A DNA stretch of 58,775 bases from Solirubrobacteraceae bacterium (lineage in GTDB: Bacteria > Actinomycetota > Thermoleophilia > Solirubrobacterales > Solirubrobacteraceae), in the NCBI GenBank assembly GCA_030681525.1, contig JAUXSD010000217.1, positions 1 through 58,775 of the forward strand. The letters run 5' to 3'. Shown here piece by piece: positions 9,248 to 17,618 of this stretch. The translations under genes and the position numbers were made by a program. Positions within the stretch are counted from its first letter, which is position 1; every line of letters starts with the position of its first letter. Under the pieces are notes generated by a model that did not search any database, was not told the DNA's origin, and was given only the letters and a program-made list of their open reading frames with translations.

Positions 9248-9298
9248 CACACCACATCGCGCCCGCCGCGAACGCCGCGAAGCCCGTAGCCTAGGCGG

Positions 9299-9583
9299 AT
9301 GTCCGACGACGATCGCCTCGACGAGCTCTCATCCAAGGAGCTGCACGATCGCGCGGTGCGCTACGCGCTGCGCCACCTCGACATTCCGTTCTTCTTTCGC
9401 CTGATGGAGGCCCTGCCGGTCGCCGAGGCCGCCACCGGCGACATCGACGGCGCCGAGGCGGACGCGCTCACGCTGCGCGCGCACATCGACGACGTCACCG
9501 ACGCCGGCCAGGGCGAGGTGGCCGATCTGCTGCGCCCGATGTACCTCGAGTACCTGCGCGACCACGGGGTCGCGGCGGAGTAG
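9299..9583 (+). CDS. Small hypothetical protein (94 aa)
   Basis: A 94-residue acidic cytoplasmic protein (MSDDDRLDELSSKELHDRAV...), predicted mostly helical, without membrane segments or a known motif. It has a proper ATG, GC-rich third positions and a clean stop at 9581-9583 just before an inverted repeat. It is convergent with the membrane-protein gene ending at 9808. Function unknown. Confidence 0.7.
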   Translation: MSDDDRLDELSSKELHDRAVRYALRHLDIPFFFRLMEALPVAEAATGDIDGAEADALTLRAHIDDVTDAGQGEVADLLRPMYLEYLRDHGVAAE

Positions 9584-9586
9584 CCG

Positions 9587-9815
9587 GCTAGCAGTGGGTC
9601 GCGCGGGAACGTTGGGCGTGAAACGCCGGGATGCCGGCGCCGCCAGGCAAGGACGCAGGACCGAAGGTGTGCCCCCGGCACATCGAGCGGGCACCGCCGG
9701 CCGACCCGACCCTGATCGGAGCGAGCGGTCATCCGGCCGGTGGTCAGGACGCCGCCTGGCGGTGATCGGCGCCCGACGTTTCGCGTGCAACGTTTGCGCG
9801 CGGCCCACTAGCAGC
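9587..9815. repeat. Imperfect inverted repeat with 39-base arms
   Basis: Left arm 9587-9625 and right arm 9777-9815 are reverse complements at 30 of 39 positions by hand alignment; both arms contain AACGTT near the middle. The inner flanks partly continue the pairing (GCCGCCAGGC near 9639 against its complement near 9752). It lies between two convergent genes and the right arm covers the stop of the minus-strand gene at 9808. It could be a bidirectional transcription stop or a small non-autonomous repeat. Confidence 0.6.
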
Positions 9816-10368
9816 CGCTGACCGGCGCGACGCTCGCCAGGGCGTCGAGCGAGAGGACGACCGGCTGCGCGTCGGTCTCGACGCGCAGCGTGCCCGGCTG
9901 CGGCGAGCCGGTCAGCTCCCCGCAGGCCGTGCGGCCGTCGTCGGTCTGCACCCGCACCGAGCCGCCCGCGCCGGCGTCCGCCGCCTCTTTCGGCCACCAC
10001 GACGCCGCGGTCGCCAGCGCGAGCGCCGCGATCGACAGGAACGTCATGAGCAGGCCGCGCGTCAGCTGTCGGCTGACGAGCTCGATCGCGGCCGCGTCGT
10101 CCCCCGCGCGCCCGGGCTCACCGCGATACAGCGGCCAGGCGGCCCGGCCGACGAGGTAGATGCCGGCGCAGGCGAGGCAGAACGCGGCGAGCACGAGGAT
10201 CGCCGAGAGCACCTGCAGCGTCCACGGATCGGTGGCGTCGCCGGTCTGGATGACCCCGCACAGCCCGATGAAGCCCAGCGCCGCGAGCTGGATGCCATGC
10301 CAGCCCTTCGCCGAGGCGCGCAGCTCGGCGAGGCGGTCGGGCGGGGCAGCGGGCGCTCCGGCGGACAT
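9808..10368 (-). CDS. Membrane protein, unknown function
   Basis: A 186-residue protein from ATG 10368 (MSAGAPAAPPDRLAEL...). Three hydrophobic segments are visible: LAALGFIGLCGVIQ, VLSAILVLAAFCLACAGIYLVG and GLLMTFLSIAALALATAASWW. They are followed by an exported ~55-residue C-terminal domain with two Cys (TACGEL and the final SGC). I prefer 10368 over a longer frame starting at 10449, because the longer one would translate through a perfect hairpin at 10419-10440. No family recognised. Confidence 0.7.
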   Translation of the reverse strand: MSAGAPAAPPDRLAELRASAKGWHGIQLAALGFIGLCGVIQTGDATDPWTLQVLSAILVLAAFCLACAGIYLVGRAAWPLYRGEPGRAGDDAAAIELVSRQLTRGLLMTFLSIAALALATAASWWPKEAADAGAGGSVRVQTDDGRTACGELTGSPQPGTLRVETDAQPVVLSLDALASVAPVSGC

Positions 10369-10692
10369 CGGCAGTGCGGCGATCGTACGCCGCCGGCCCG
10401 ACAGCTTCAAATGCGGCGGGGCGGGCCCGCAGGCCCGCCCACACCGCACCGGTCATGGATCACCGCTGCACTGCGATACCCCCAGGTTGTGTTCTGACCT
10501 GGGGCGGTTCTGAACACTCCCGACCACCTGGACGGGCCGCCGACCCGAAGGCCGGACGCGTTGCCGGGCTGAGCGCCGAGGCGCTCTGGCCGAGTGGGCG
10601 ATCCGCCGGTTTTCGCAGGGTAGCGCGGGGCGCAAGCTCCACGCCGCAGGCCGATGGCGACCGCGGCCGCACGCGGGGTTAGCATCCGCGTC
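10369..10692. other. Divergent intergenic region with two perfect hairpins
   Basis: This 324-base gap separates the minus-strand membrane gene from the plus-strand DUF5995 gene. It holds a perfect 9-base stem with a CGCA loop at 10419-10440 and a perfect 8-base stem with a 9-base loop at 10480-10504. A direct repeat of GTTCTGA at 10491 and 10507 straddles the second hairpin. No convincing ORF or promoter consensus was seen in the rest. Confidence 0.5.
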
Positions 10693-11391
10693 ATGGATGC
10701 CGGCGGTTCCGTGATCGATCCGATCGAGGCCGTCGCCGCCCGCATGGAGGCGATCGGCGCGCCGCTGGCCGAGGACGACGGCGTCCGGCGCTTCAACGAG
10801 CTGTACCTCGCCGTGACCCGCGCCGTCGCGGCGCAGTCGGCCGACAACCGGTTCACGGACGCGGCGTTCATCTCGCGCCTGGACGTCGTGTTCGCCGACC
10901 TGTACGTCGCGGCGCTCGACGACCTCACGGCGGGCCGCAAGCCGTCGCGCGCCTGGGCGCCGCTGTTCGAGGCCCGCGCGCAGAAGGGCATCGCGCCGTT
11001 GCAGTTCGCGATCGCCGGGATGAACGCGCACATCAACCACGACCTCGTGCTGGCGCTCGTCGCGACGACGAAGGAGTTCGGCTACGGGCTGGACCGCGAC
11101 ACCCCGCAGCACCGCGACTACGCGTCGGTCGACGGGCTCCTGCAGCGCGTGCAGGACGAGATCAAGGAGCGCTTCACGACCGGCATCGTCCGCGACATCG
11201 ACCGGGTCGGCGGCGCCGTCGACGACATCCTCGCCAACTGGAGCATCGGCCGCGCGCGCGACAACGCCTGGACGCAGGCGCAGATCCTCCACGCGATCGC
11301 CAAGAACGACTTCCTGCGCAAGCAGTTTGAGACGGCGCTGGCGCGCAACGTCGGCTTCGCCGGCCGCGCCCTGCTCATCCGCCTGGGCTGA
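10693..11391 (+). CDS. DUF5995 family protein
   Basis: A 232-residue soluble helical protein. The segment APLQFAIAGMNAHINHDLVLAL with its paired His/Asn, and the FNELYLAVTRAVA and FISRLDVVFADLY helices, match what I recall of DUF5995, an actinobacterial family without assigned function. ATG 10693 is taken; an in-frame ATG at 10654 would add 13 residues without a better ribosome site. It precedes glyA on the same strand by 79 bases, so the two may or may not be co-transcribed. Confidence 0.78.
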   Translation: MDAGGSVIDPIEAVAARMEAIGAPLAEDDGVRRFNELYLAVTRAVAAQSADNRFTDAAFISRLDVVFADLYVAALDDLTAGRKPSRAWAPLFEARAQKGIAPLQFAIAGMNAHINHDLVLALVATTKEFGYGLDRDTPQHRDYASVDGLLQRVQDEIKERFTTGIVRDIDRVGGAVDDILANWSIGRARDNAWTQAQILHAIAKNDFLRKQFETALARNVGFAGRALLIRLG

Positions 11392-11470
11392 ACGGCTTCC
11401 CACGGTCTGCGCGGGATGACGGCGCGGGGTTTGCGCCGCGCCCGCCAGACGCGTTGCTACCGTCCGCTGC

Positions 11471-12757
11471 ATGACCGATCTGGGGCCGGACTACTTCACC
11501 AAGCCTGTCGGCGAGGTTGATCCAGAGATCGCGCAGCTGCTGCGCGACGAGACGCGCCGTCAGGAGACGACGCTCGAGATGATCGCCTCGGAGAACTTCG
11601 TCCCGCAGGCGGTCATGGACTGCCAGGGCTCGACGCTGACCAACAAGTACGCCGAGGGGCTGCCCGGCAAGCGCTACTACGGCGGCTGCGAGTTCGTCGA
11701 CGAGGTCGAGAGGCTCGCGATCCGGCGCGCAAAGGACGTCTTCGGCGCCGAGCACGTCAACGTCCAGCCCAACGGCGGCGCGTCGGCCAACGCCGCGGCG
11801 ATGATGGCGCTGCTCGAGCCCGGCGACCGCATCCTCGGCATGCGCCTCGATCACGGCGGCCACCTCACCCACGGGCTGAAGCTCAACTTCTCCGGCAAGC
11901 TCTACGACATCGTCGCCTACGGCGTGCGCGACGAGGACTCGCGCGTCGACATGGACGAGCTCGAGCGCCTCGCCGAGGAGACACAGCCCAAGCTCATCCT
12001 GGGCGGCTGGTCGGCCTATCCGCGCCAGCTCGACTGGGCGCGCTTTCGCGACATCGCGCATTCCGTGGGTGCCTACCTGATGGTCGACATGGCGCACTTC
12101 GCCGGCCTCGTCGCGGCCGGCGAGCACCCGAGCCCGGTGCCGCACGCCGACATCGTCACGACGACGATCCACAAGACGATCGGCGGCGCGCGCGGCGGCA
12201 TGATCATGTGCCGCGAGGAGTTCGCCAAGAGCGTCAACCGGTCGGTCTTCCCGGGCCAGCAGGGCGGCCCGCTCATGCACGTCATCGCCGGCAAGGCGGT
12301 GTCGCTGAAGATCGCGGGCACCGAGATCTTCCGCGAGCGCCAGCGCCGCACGCGCGCCGGCGCGGCGATCGTCGCCGAGGAGCTCATGAGCGCCGGTGTC
12401 AACGTGCTGACCGGCGGCACCGACGTGCACCTCGTGCTCGCCGACCTGCGCGACTCCGAGCTGGCCGGGCCCGATGCCGAGGAGCGCCTGGACCGGATCG
12501 GCATCACGGTCAACCGCAACGCGGTGCCCAACGACCCGCGCCCGCCGATGGTGACGTCGGGCCTGCGGATCGGGACCCCGGCGCTGGCCACCCGCGGCCT
12601 GCAGGCCGACGACTTCCGCGAGATCGGCCAGGTCATGGCGGAGGCGCTGACCGGACCGTTCGAGAACGCCGACGTCGCGGCGCTGGCGGAGCGCACCCGC
12701 GCGCTCGCCGAGCGCTACCCGCTGTACCCGCACCTGGCCGAGCCGGCCGCGGTGTAG
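11471..12757 (+). CDS. glyA: Serine hydroxymethyltransferase
   Basis: 428 residues, full length for bacterial SHMT. It interconverts serine plus tetrahydrofolate with glycine plus 5,10-methylene-THF, using PLP. Visible motifs: [16 protein letters not shown] near the N terminus, [15 protein letters not shown], the PLP Asp/His segment [15 protein letters not shown], and Schiff-base Lys235 in [13 protein letters not shown]. With metF at 16512 it supplies the C1-folate branch in this window. Downstream lies an intergenic region with repeats rather than a coupled gene. Confidence 0.97.
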   Translation: MTDLGPDYFTKPVGEVDPEIAQLLRDETRRQETTLEMIASENFVPQAVMDCQGSTLTNKYAEGLPGKRYYGGCEFVDEVERLAIRRAKDVFGAEHVNVQPNGGASANAAAMMALLEPGDRILGMRLDHGGHLTHGLKLNFSGKLYDIVAYGVRDEDSRVDMDELERLAEETQPKLILGGWSAYPRQLDWARFRDIAHSVGAYLMVDMAHFAGLVAAGEHPSPVPHADIVTTTIHKTIGGARGGMIMCREEFAKSVNRSVFPGQQGGPLMHVIAGKAVSLKIAGTEIFRERQRRTRAGAAIVAEELMSAGVNVLTGGTDVHLVLADLRDSELAGPDAEERLDRIGITVNRNAVPNDPRPPMVTSGLRIGTPALATRGLQADDFREIGQVMAEALTGPFENADVAALAERTRALAERYPLYPHLAEPAAV

Positions 12758-12818
12758 CGCGTCCGCCGCGGGTGCGCTGTCGCGCCTGAGTTCGCGAAGC
12801 CGTCGGCGAACTGCATCG

Positions 12819-12912
12819 CTGAGGGTGTGTGAGTCGTGCGGGTGCGGGCGGGAGGGCCGGGTTCGGCGTGGTCGTGACGCGGCGGGTCCGAATATCGGAC
12901 CGGGCGCGTCAC
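12819..12912 (+). repeat. Dispersed palindromic repeat, copy 1
   Basis: This 94-base element is present again, inverted, at 25823-25918, with six substitutions and one 2-base gap by hand alignment. Its right half (12874-12912) is a 39-base palindrome: two 18-base arms, 16 paired, around ATA, with outer ends GTGACGCG and CGCGTCAC. Read from GTG 12829 it also encodes a peptide shared with copy 2. Its location between genes favours an extragenic palindromic repeat family. Confidence 0.75.
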
Positions 12913-12936
12913 AACCGCCCGCCGGAGCGAGGGGTA

Positions 12937-12975
12937 TGGCGAATTACTCGCGCAAATTGCGAGGCTTGTTCGCCA
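12937..12975. other. Nested hairpin downstream of glyA
   Basis: An outer 7-base stem (TGGCGAA 12937-12943 with TTCGCCA 12969-12975) encloses an inner 5-base stem (CTCGC with GCGAG) around GCAAATT. It is not followed by a T run. It may end glyA transcription or belong to the repeat. The 24 bases from 12959 recur at 25784-25807 with 21 matches. The rest of the 12758-13194 gap shows no convincing gene. Confidence 0.5.
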
Positions 12976-13194
12976 CACCCCGGCCGCGTGAGGCGACCGC
13001 CCACCCGGCATATACGCCCTCCGCTCCGCGCGTCACACCCGTCAAGATGAGTTCGACCCGGCGGACGCGCCACGAGCGCGGCGCGAAGCTCACCAACCCG
13101 GCCGGAAGCGGCCGCGCCGGCGGGGGCCCGCCCCCACCCTCCCTAGGGGACATCCCCCATGGTGGCGCGCCGCGCGGTGCTGCATGCTCGTCGC

Positions 13195-13953
13195 ATGAAC
13201 GAGACCACCATCGTCGCAACCACCGATCTGCACCGCCGCTTCGGCGAGGGTGTCGCTGCCGTCGACGCGCTGGCCGGTGTCAGCGTGGACATCCGGCGCG
13301 GTGAGTTCACCGCGATCATGGGCGCGTCGGGGTCGGGCAAGTCGACGCTCATGCACCTCATGGCCGGCCTCGACACGCCGACCGCCGGCAGCGTGACGCT
13401 CGACGGCGTCAGCCTCGGCGACCTCGACGACCGCCGCCTCACCGAGCTGCGCCGCGACAAGGTCGGCTTCGTCTTTCAGGCCTTCAACCTGCTGCCGGTC
13501 CTCACCGCCGAGGAGAACCTCGTCCTGCCGCTGACGATCGCCGGCCGCAAGCCCGAGCCCGCGTGGCTCGAGTCGCTCGTCGCCGCCGTCGGCCTGGGTG
13601 ATCGGCGCACGCATCGGCCGTCGGAGCTGTCGGGCGGCCAGCAGCAGCGCGGCGCCGTCGCCCGCGCGCTCGTGTCCAAGCCCGCCGTCGTGTTCGCCGA
13701 CGAGCCGACCGGCAACCTGGACTCCAACGCCTCCGCCGAGGTGCTCGCCCTGCTGCGCCGCGCGGTCGACGACTACGAGCAGACCGTCGTCATGGTCACG
13801 CACGACGCCGGCGCGGCGGCCTACGCCGATCGCCTGCTCGTGCTCGCCGACGGGCGCGTCGCCCACGACGGTCCAGCGCTGAGCACCGAGCAGGTCATCG
13901 ACGTCATGAAGGCCGTCACCACCGGCGACCTGAACCCCGCCTCGACGTCATGA
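13195..13953 (+). CDS. ABC transporter ATP-binding protein (MacB/LolD type)
   Basis: 252 residues with Walker A GASGSGKST, the Q-loop FVFQAFNLLPVLTAEEN, signature LSGGQQQR, Walker B AVVFADEPTGNLD and H-loop VTHD. The LLPVLTA sequence and the partner permease identify the MacB/LolD/FtsE-like class, which drives mechanotransmission rather than classical transport: export of lipoproteins, peptides or toxic compounds. ATG 13195 is used. The stop overlaps the permease start by four bases (ATGA), so the two are a coupled operon. Confidence 0.94.
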   Translation: MNETTIVATTDLHRRFGEGVAAVDALAGVSVDIRRGEFTAIMGASGSGKSTLMHLMAGLDTPTAGSVTLDGVSLGDLDDRRLTELRRDKVGFVFQAFNLLPVLTAEENLVLPLTIAGRKPEPAWLESLVAAVGLGDRRTHRPSELSGGQQQRGAVARALVSKPAVVFADEPTGNLDSNASAEVLALLRRAVDDYEQTVVMVTHDAGAAAYADRLLVLADGRVAHDGPALSTEQVIDVMKAVTTGDLNPASTS

Positions 13954-16502
13954 GGAAGGTCGCCCTGCGCGGCCTGCGCGCGCGGCCCCTGCGCACGATC
14001 CTGACCGCGATGTCGGTCGTGCTCGGCGTCGCGATGATCTCCGGCACCTACGTCCTGACCGACACGATCAACAAGTCCTTCTCCGAGGTCTTCTCGCAGG
14101 CCAACGTCGGCACCGACGTCGTCGTCGTCCCGGGCGAGGTCGACGAGGACTTCTACAGCGAGCCGGCCCCGCTCGACGACGCGCTGCTGAGCCGCGTGCG
14201 GGCGGTCGACGGCGTCGCCGCCGTCGCCGGCGGCGTGCAGGACGACATCTCGCTGCGCAACGCCGCCGGCCGGACGATCGGCGGCGACACGACCTTCGTC
14301 CTGGCCCACCAGCCCAGTCCGCTGGACTCGTTCGAGTTCGTCAGCGGCCGCGCGCCGCGCGCCGCCGGCGAGCTCGCGCTGTCGGCGAAGGCGTTTCAGG
14401 AGGAGGGGCTGAAGCTCGGAGAGACCGTCACCGCCGTCGGCGCCGAGGGCGCGCAGCGCTTCCGGCTCGTAGGCAGCGCGACGTTCGGCAACGTCGACAC
14501 CGTCGCCGGCTTCCCCGCCGCGATCGTCACGCTGCCGACGGCGCAGGCACTGGCGGGCCGTCCGGACGAGCTCGACACGATCTCGATCGCCGGCGACGAC
14601 GGCGTCGCGCCGGCGCGGCTGCGCGCGGCGGTCGCCGGTGCGCTGCAGGGCGAGCGCGTCGAGGTGCGCACGGGCGCCCAGGACGCCGCCCAGCAGACCG
14701 CCGACCTCGAGGAGGAGTTCGGCTTCATCCGCACGGCGCTGCTGGTCTTCGGCGGGATCGCGCTCTTCGTCGGCGCCTTCGTCATCTACAACACGTTCAC
14801 GATCACCGTCGCCCAGCGCACGCGCGAGTTGGCCTTGCTGCGCACGCTCGGCGCGAGCCGCCGCCAGGTGCTGCGCTCCGTCGTGCTGGAGGCCGGTCTG
14901 ATCGGGCTGCTGGCGTCGCTGCTGGGTCTCGTCGGCGGGCTGCTGCTGGCGCCCGGGCTGCGCGGGCTCATGAAGGCGGTCGGCGCCGACCTGCCGGCCA
15001 CAGCCTCGGTGATCGCCACGCGCACGATCGTCGTCGCGCTCGTCGTCGGGGTGCTCGTGACGGTGCTGGCGAGCCTCGTCCCGGCGCTGCGCGCCACCCG
15101 GATCGCGCCGATCATCGCGCTGCGCGAGGGCCTGACCGCCGAGCCGCGCAGCGGTCGCGGGCGGATCGTCGTCGCCGCGCTGCTGTGCCTGGCCGGCGCC
15201 GGGATTCTCGGCTACGGCCTGTTCGGCGGCGCGTCGGGCAGCGGCGCGGCGGCGACGCTGGGCGGCGGCGCGGTCGCGGTGTTCCTCGGCGTCGCGCTGT
15301 TCAGCCCCCAGCTCGTGCGGCCGCTGGCCTGGGTCATCGGCGCGCCGATGCAGCGCTGGGCGGGCGTCAGCGGACGTCTGGCGCGGGAGAACGCGACCCG
15401 CAACCCGGCCCGCACCGCGGTCACCGCGGCGGCGCTCATGATCGGCGTCGCGCTCGTCGCGTTCGTCTCGATCTTCGCCGCGGGCCTGCGCGGATCGATC
15501 GACGGCGCCGTCGATCGCGCCTTCACCGGCGACCTGTCGGTCGTGCACAAGTCCTTCGGCTCCACGCCGCCGGCGCTCGCCGACGCGGTGCAGCGCGTGC
15601 CGGGCGTCGCGGCGGTCAGCTCGTTGCGCTTCTCGGAGGCGAAGGTCGTCGGCGAGCAGGAGACGACCGGCGTCTCGGGCATCGATCCGGCCACGCTCGC
15701 GCAGACCTACCGGCTGAAGTGGAAGCAGGGCTCGGACGCCACGCTGGCGACGCTGGGCGCCGACGGCGTGCTCGTCGACTCGGGTTACGCCGGGGCCAAG
15801 CCGGCGGTCGGCGAGCGCATCGAGATGCTCACGCCGGCCGGCAAGCGCGTGACCTACACGGTGCGCGGCCTGCTCGACGAGGGCAGCGACTTCGGCCTGC
15901 TCGGCGGCGGCCTCGTCGTCTCCAACGAGCGCATGGCCGCCGACTTCAACGAGCGCAGCGATCAGTTCGTGTTCATGAGCTTCGCCGCGGGAGCCGGGGC
16001 GACGACGACGCGGGCGGCGGTCGACCGTCTCGTCGCGACACGCTTCCCCGACCACGAGACGCAGGACCGCGAGCAGGTCAAGGAGGAGCAGGCCGGCCAG
16101 GTCAACCAGCTGCTGTACCTCATCTACGCGCTGCTGGCGCTGTCGGTCATCGTCTCGCTGTTCGGCATCGTCAACACGCTCGCGCTGTCGATCTTCGAGC
16201 GCACCCGCGAGCTCGGGCTGTTGCGCGCGGTCGGCACCTCGCGCCGCCAGGTCAAGCGGATCGTGCGCCTCGAGGCAGTCATCACCTCGCTCATCGGCGC
16301 CTCCCTCGGGCTCGTGCTCGGCGTGCTGTTCGCGCTGGCGATCAGCCGCCCGCTGGAGGAGGAGGGCTTCCGGCTGACGTTCCCGGTCGGGACGCTCGTG
16401 CTGCTCATGGTGGCGGCGGCCGCCGCCGGGATGCTCGCGTCGCTGTGGCCCGCGCGGCGCGCGGCGCGGCTGGACGTCCTGCAGGCGCTGGCCTACGAGT
16501 AG
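13950..16502 (+). CDS. FtsX-like/MacB-domain ABC permease
   Basis: 850 residues. An N-terminal membrane anchor (LRARPLRTILTAMSVVLGVAM) leads into a large extracytoplasmic MacB-type domain. Next comes a first FtsX block of three TM helices with the hallmark RTRELALLRTLGASRRQV, then a second anchor, a second external domain and a second FtsX block with RTRELGLLRAVGTSRRQV. This duplicated DUF214-type layout is common in Actinobacteria. It partners the preceding ATPase. Cargo unknown. Confidence 0.93.
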   Translation: MRKVALRGLRARPLRTILTAMSVVLGVAMISGTYVLTDTINKSFSEVFSQANVGTDVVVVPGEVDEDFYSEPAPLDDALLSRVRAVDGVAAVAGGVQDDISLRNAAGRTIGGDTTFVLAHQPSPLDSFEFVSGRAPRAAGELALSAKAFQEEGLKLGETVTAVGAEGAQRFRLVGSATFGNVDTVAGFPAAIVTLPTAQALAGRPDELDTISIAGDDGVAPARLRAAVAGALQGERVEVRTGAQDAAQQTADLEEEFGFIRTALLVFGGIALFVGAFVIYNTFTITVAQRTRELALLRTLGASRRQVLRSVVLEAGLIGLLASLLGLVGGLLLAPGLRGLMKAVGADLPATASVIATRTIVVALVVGVLVTVLASLVPALRATRIAPIIALREGLTAEPRSGRGRIVVAALLCLAGAGILGYGLFGGASGSGAAATLGGGAVAVFLGVALFSPQLVRPLAWVIGAPMQRWAGVSGRLARENATRNPARTAVTAAALMIGVALVAFVSIFAAGLRGSIDGAVDRAFTGDLSVVHKSFGSTPPALADAVQRVPGVAAVSSLRFSEAKVVGEQETTGVSGIDPATLAQTYRLKWKQGSDATLATLGADGVLVDSGYAGAKPAVGERIEMLTPAGKRVTYTVRGLLDEGSDFGLLGGGLVVSNERMAADFNERSDQFVFMSFAAGAGATTTRAAVDRLVATRFPDHETQDREQVKEEQAGQVNQLLYLIYALLALSVIVSLFGIVNTLALSIFERTRELGLLRAVGTSRRQVKRIVRLEAVITSLIGASLGLVLGVLFALAISRPLEEEGFRLTFPVGTLVLLMVAAAAAGMLASLWPARRAARLDVLQALAYE

Positions 16503-16511
16503 GCCGGCGCC

Positions 16512-17420
16512 TCAGGCGGGCGCCTTCGTGAGCGCGCCGAGGTTGAGGTTCTCGTGGATCGCGCAGACCGAGCGCGACTTGTTGAGCGAGTAGAAGTGCA
16601 GGCCGGGGACGCCGTACTCGATCAGGCCCTGGCACTGCTCGGTGGCGTAGTCGATGCCGAGCTGCAGGGCCGCCTCGTCGTCGTCCTCGACATCGGCCAG
16701 CAGCGACTGCAGGCGCTCGGGGATCCGGGCGCCGCACATCTTCGTGAAGCGGCGCACCTGCGCGACCGACTGGATCGGCAGGACGCCCGGCACGATCGGG
16801 ACCGTGACGCCCATCGCCTTGAGCTCGTCGGAGTAGCGGTAGAAGTCCTCGTTGTCGAAGAACAGCTGCGTGATGATCACGTCGGCGCCGGCGTCGACCT
16901 TCTCCTTGGTGTACTTCAGGTCGCTCTCGCGGCTCTCGGCGCGCGGGTGGACCTCCGGGAAGCCCGCGACGGCCACCGAGAAGAAGTCGTACCAGGCGCT
17001 CTGGCCGCGCTTGGCGACGTCGATGAGCTCCCGCGAGTTCTGGTAGCCGTCGGGATGGGGCTTCCACGGCGCGGTCGCGCCCTCGGGCGGATCGCCGGCC
17101 AGCGCGATGATGTTCTCGATCTCGCAGCCCCACAGGTCACCGAGCACGGCCTTCGTCTGTCCGACGCTGCGGTTGACGATCGCCAGGTGGCACATGACCT
17201 CGAGCTTCTCGGCAAAGTGCAGGCGCTTGACGACCTTCAGCGTGTTGCCCTCGGTGGAGCCGCCGGCGCCGTAGGTCACCGACACGAACGCCGGGTCGAG
17301 CTTCTTGAGCTCCTGGACCGCGGTGAAGAGGCTCTCCATCCCCTCGTCGGTCTTCGGCGGGAAGAACTCGATGGAGAAGATCAGCCCGTCGCGGGTGTAG
17401 ATGTCGCGTAGCTTCGTCAC
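16512..17420 (-). CDS. metF: Methylenetetrahydrofolate reductase
   Basis: 302 residues from GTG 17420, preceded by a GGGGAGAG ribosome site. It reduces 5,10-methylene-THF to 5-methyl-THF, feeding methionine synthesis. The N-terminal FSIEFFPPKTDEG carries the catalytic Glu; FVSVTYGAGGST, ALAGDPP and DVIITQLFFDNEDFYRY are the FAD and folate segments of the MetF barrel. It converges on the FtsX gene with a 9-base gap. A strong hairpin sits in its leader at 17502-17521. Confidence 0.96.
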   Translation of the reverse strand: MTKLRDIYTRDGLIFSIEFFPPKTDEGMESLFTAVQELKKLDPAFVSVTYGAGGSTEGNTLKVVKRLHFAEKLEVMCHLAIVNRSVGQTKAVLGDLWGCEIENIIALAGDPPEGATAPWKPHPDGYQNSRELIDVAKRGQSAWYDFFSVAVAGFPEVHPRAESRESDLKYTKEKVDAGADVIITQLFFDNEDFYRYSDELKAMGVTVPIVPGVLPIQSVAQVRRFTKMCGARIPERLQSLLADVEDDDEAALQLGIDYATEQCQGLIEYGVPGLHFYSLNKSRSVCAIHENLNLGALTKAPA

Positions 17421-17501
17421 GGTGTCTTGGTCTCTCCCCTGGGGCGGCGGGCTCGCCGGGCGCCGGCGATTGCGCGCTGTGCTGGTGGCAGAACGTCCTG
17501 C

Positions 17502-17521
17502 GCAGCCTGCGGACAGGCTGC
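17502..17521 (-). promoter_or_regulatory. Perfect hairpin in the metF leader
   Basis: GCAGCCTG and CAGGCTGC pair perfectly around a TCCG loop, about 80 bases upstream of the metF start on the transcribed strand. Four extra outer pairs (GTCC with GGAC) are possible with a small bulge. No T run follows. I looked for cobalamin or SAM riboswitch features in the leader and did not recognise any, so its regulatory role is only a possibility. Confidence 0.4.
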
Positions 17522-17618
17522 GGACAGCGTAGACGTTCCGTTCGCGCCCCCTGGCGGAGGCCCACCGGCAGACCCGTCCACCGCCTGCGGCCACGGGCAG
17601 CGGGGCGAGACGGATTGC

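Noticed and set aside
12829..13050. Annotating the repeat-borne frame starting MSRAGAGGR as a gene
   Set aside because: The shared part is only ~28 codons, both strands of the repeat are open, and the palindrome explains the conservation equally well; it is reported as a repeat and finding.
13821..16055. Minus-strand open frame of ~740 codons opposite the FtsX permease
   Set aside because: Low-complexity shadow; the plus-strand frame has complete FtsX signatures.
17421..17618. Possible cobalamin or SAM riboswitch before metF
   Set aside because: I looked for the conserved core motifs and could not find them; only an unassigned hairpin is reported.
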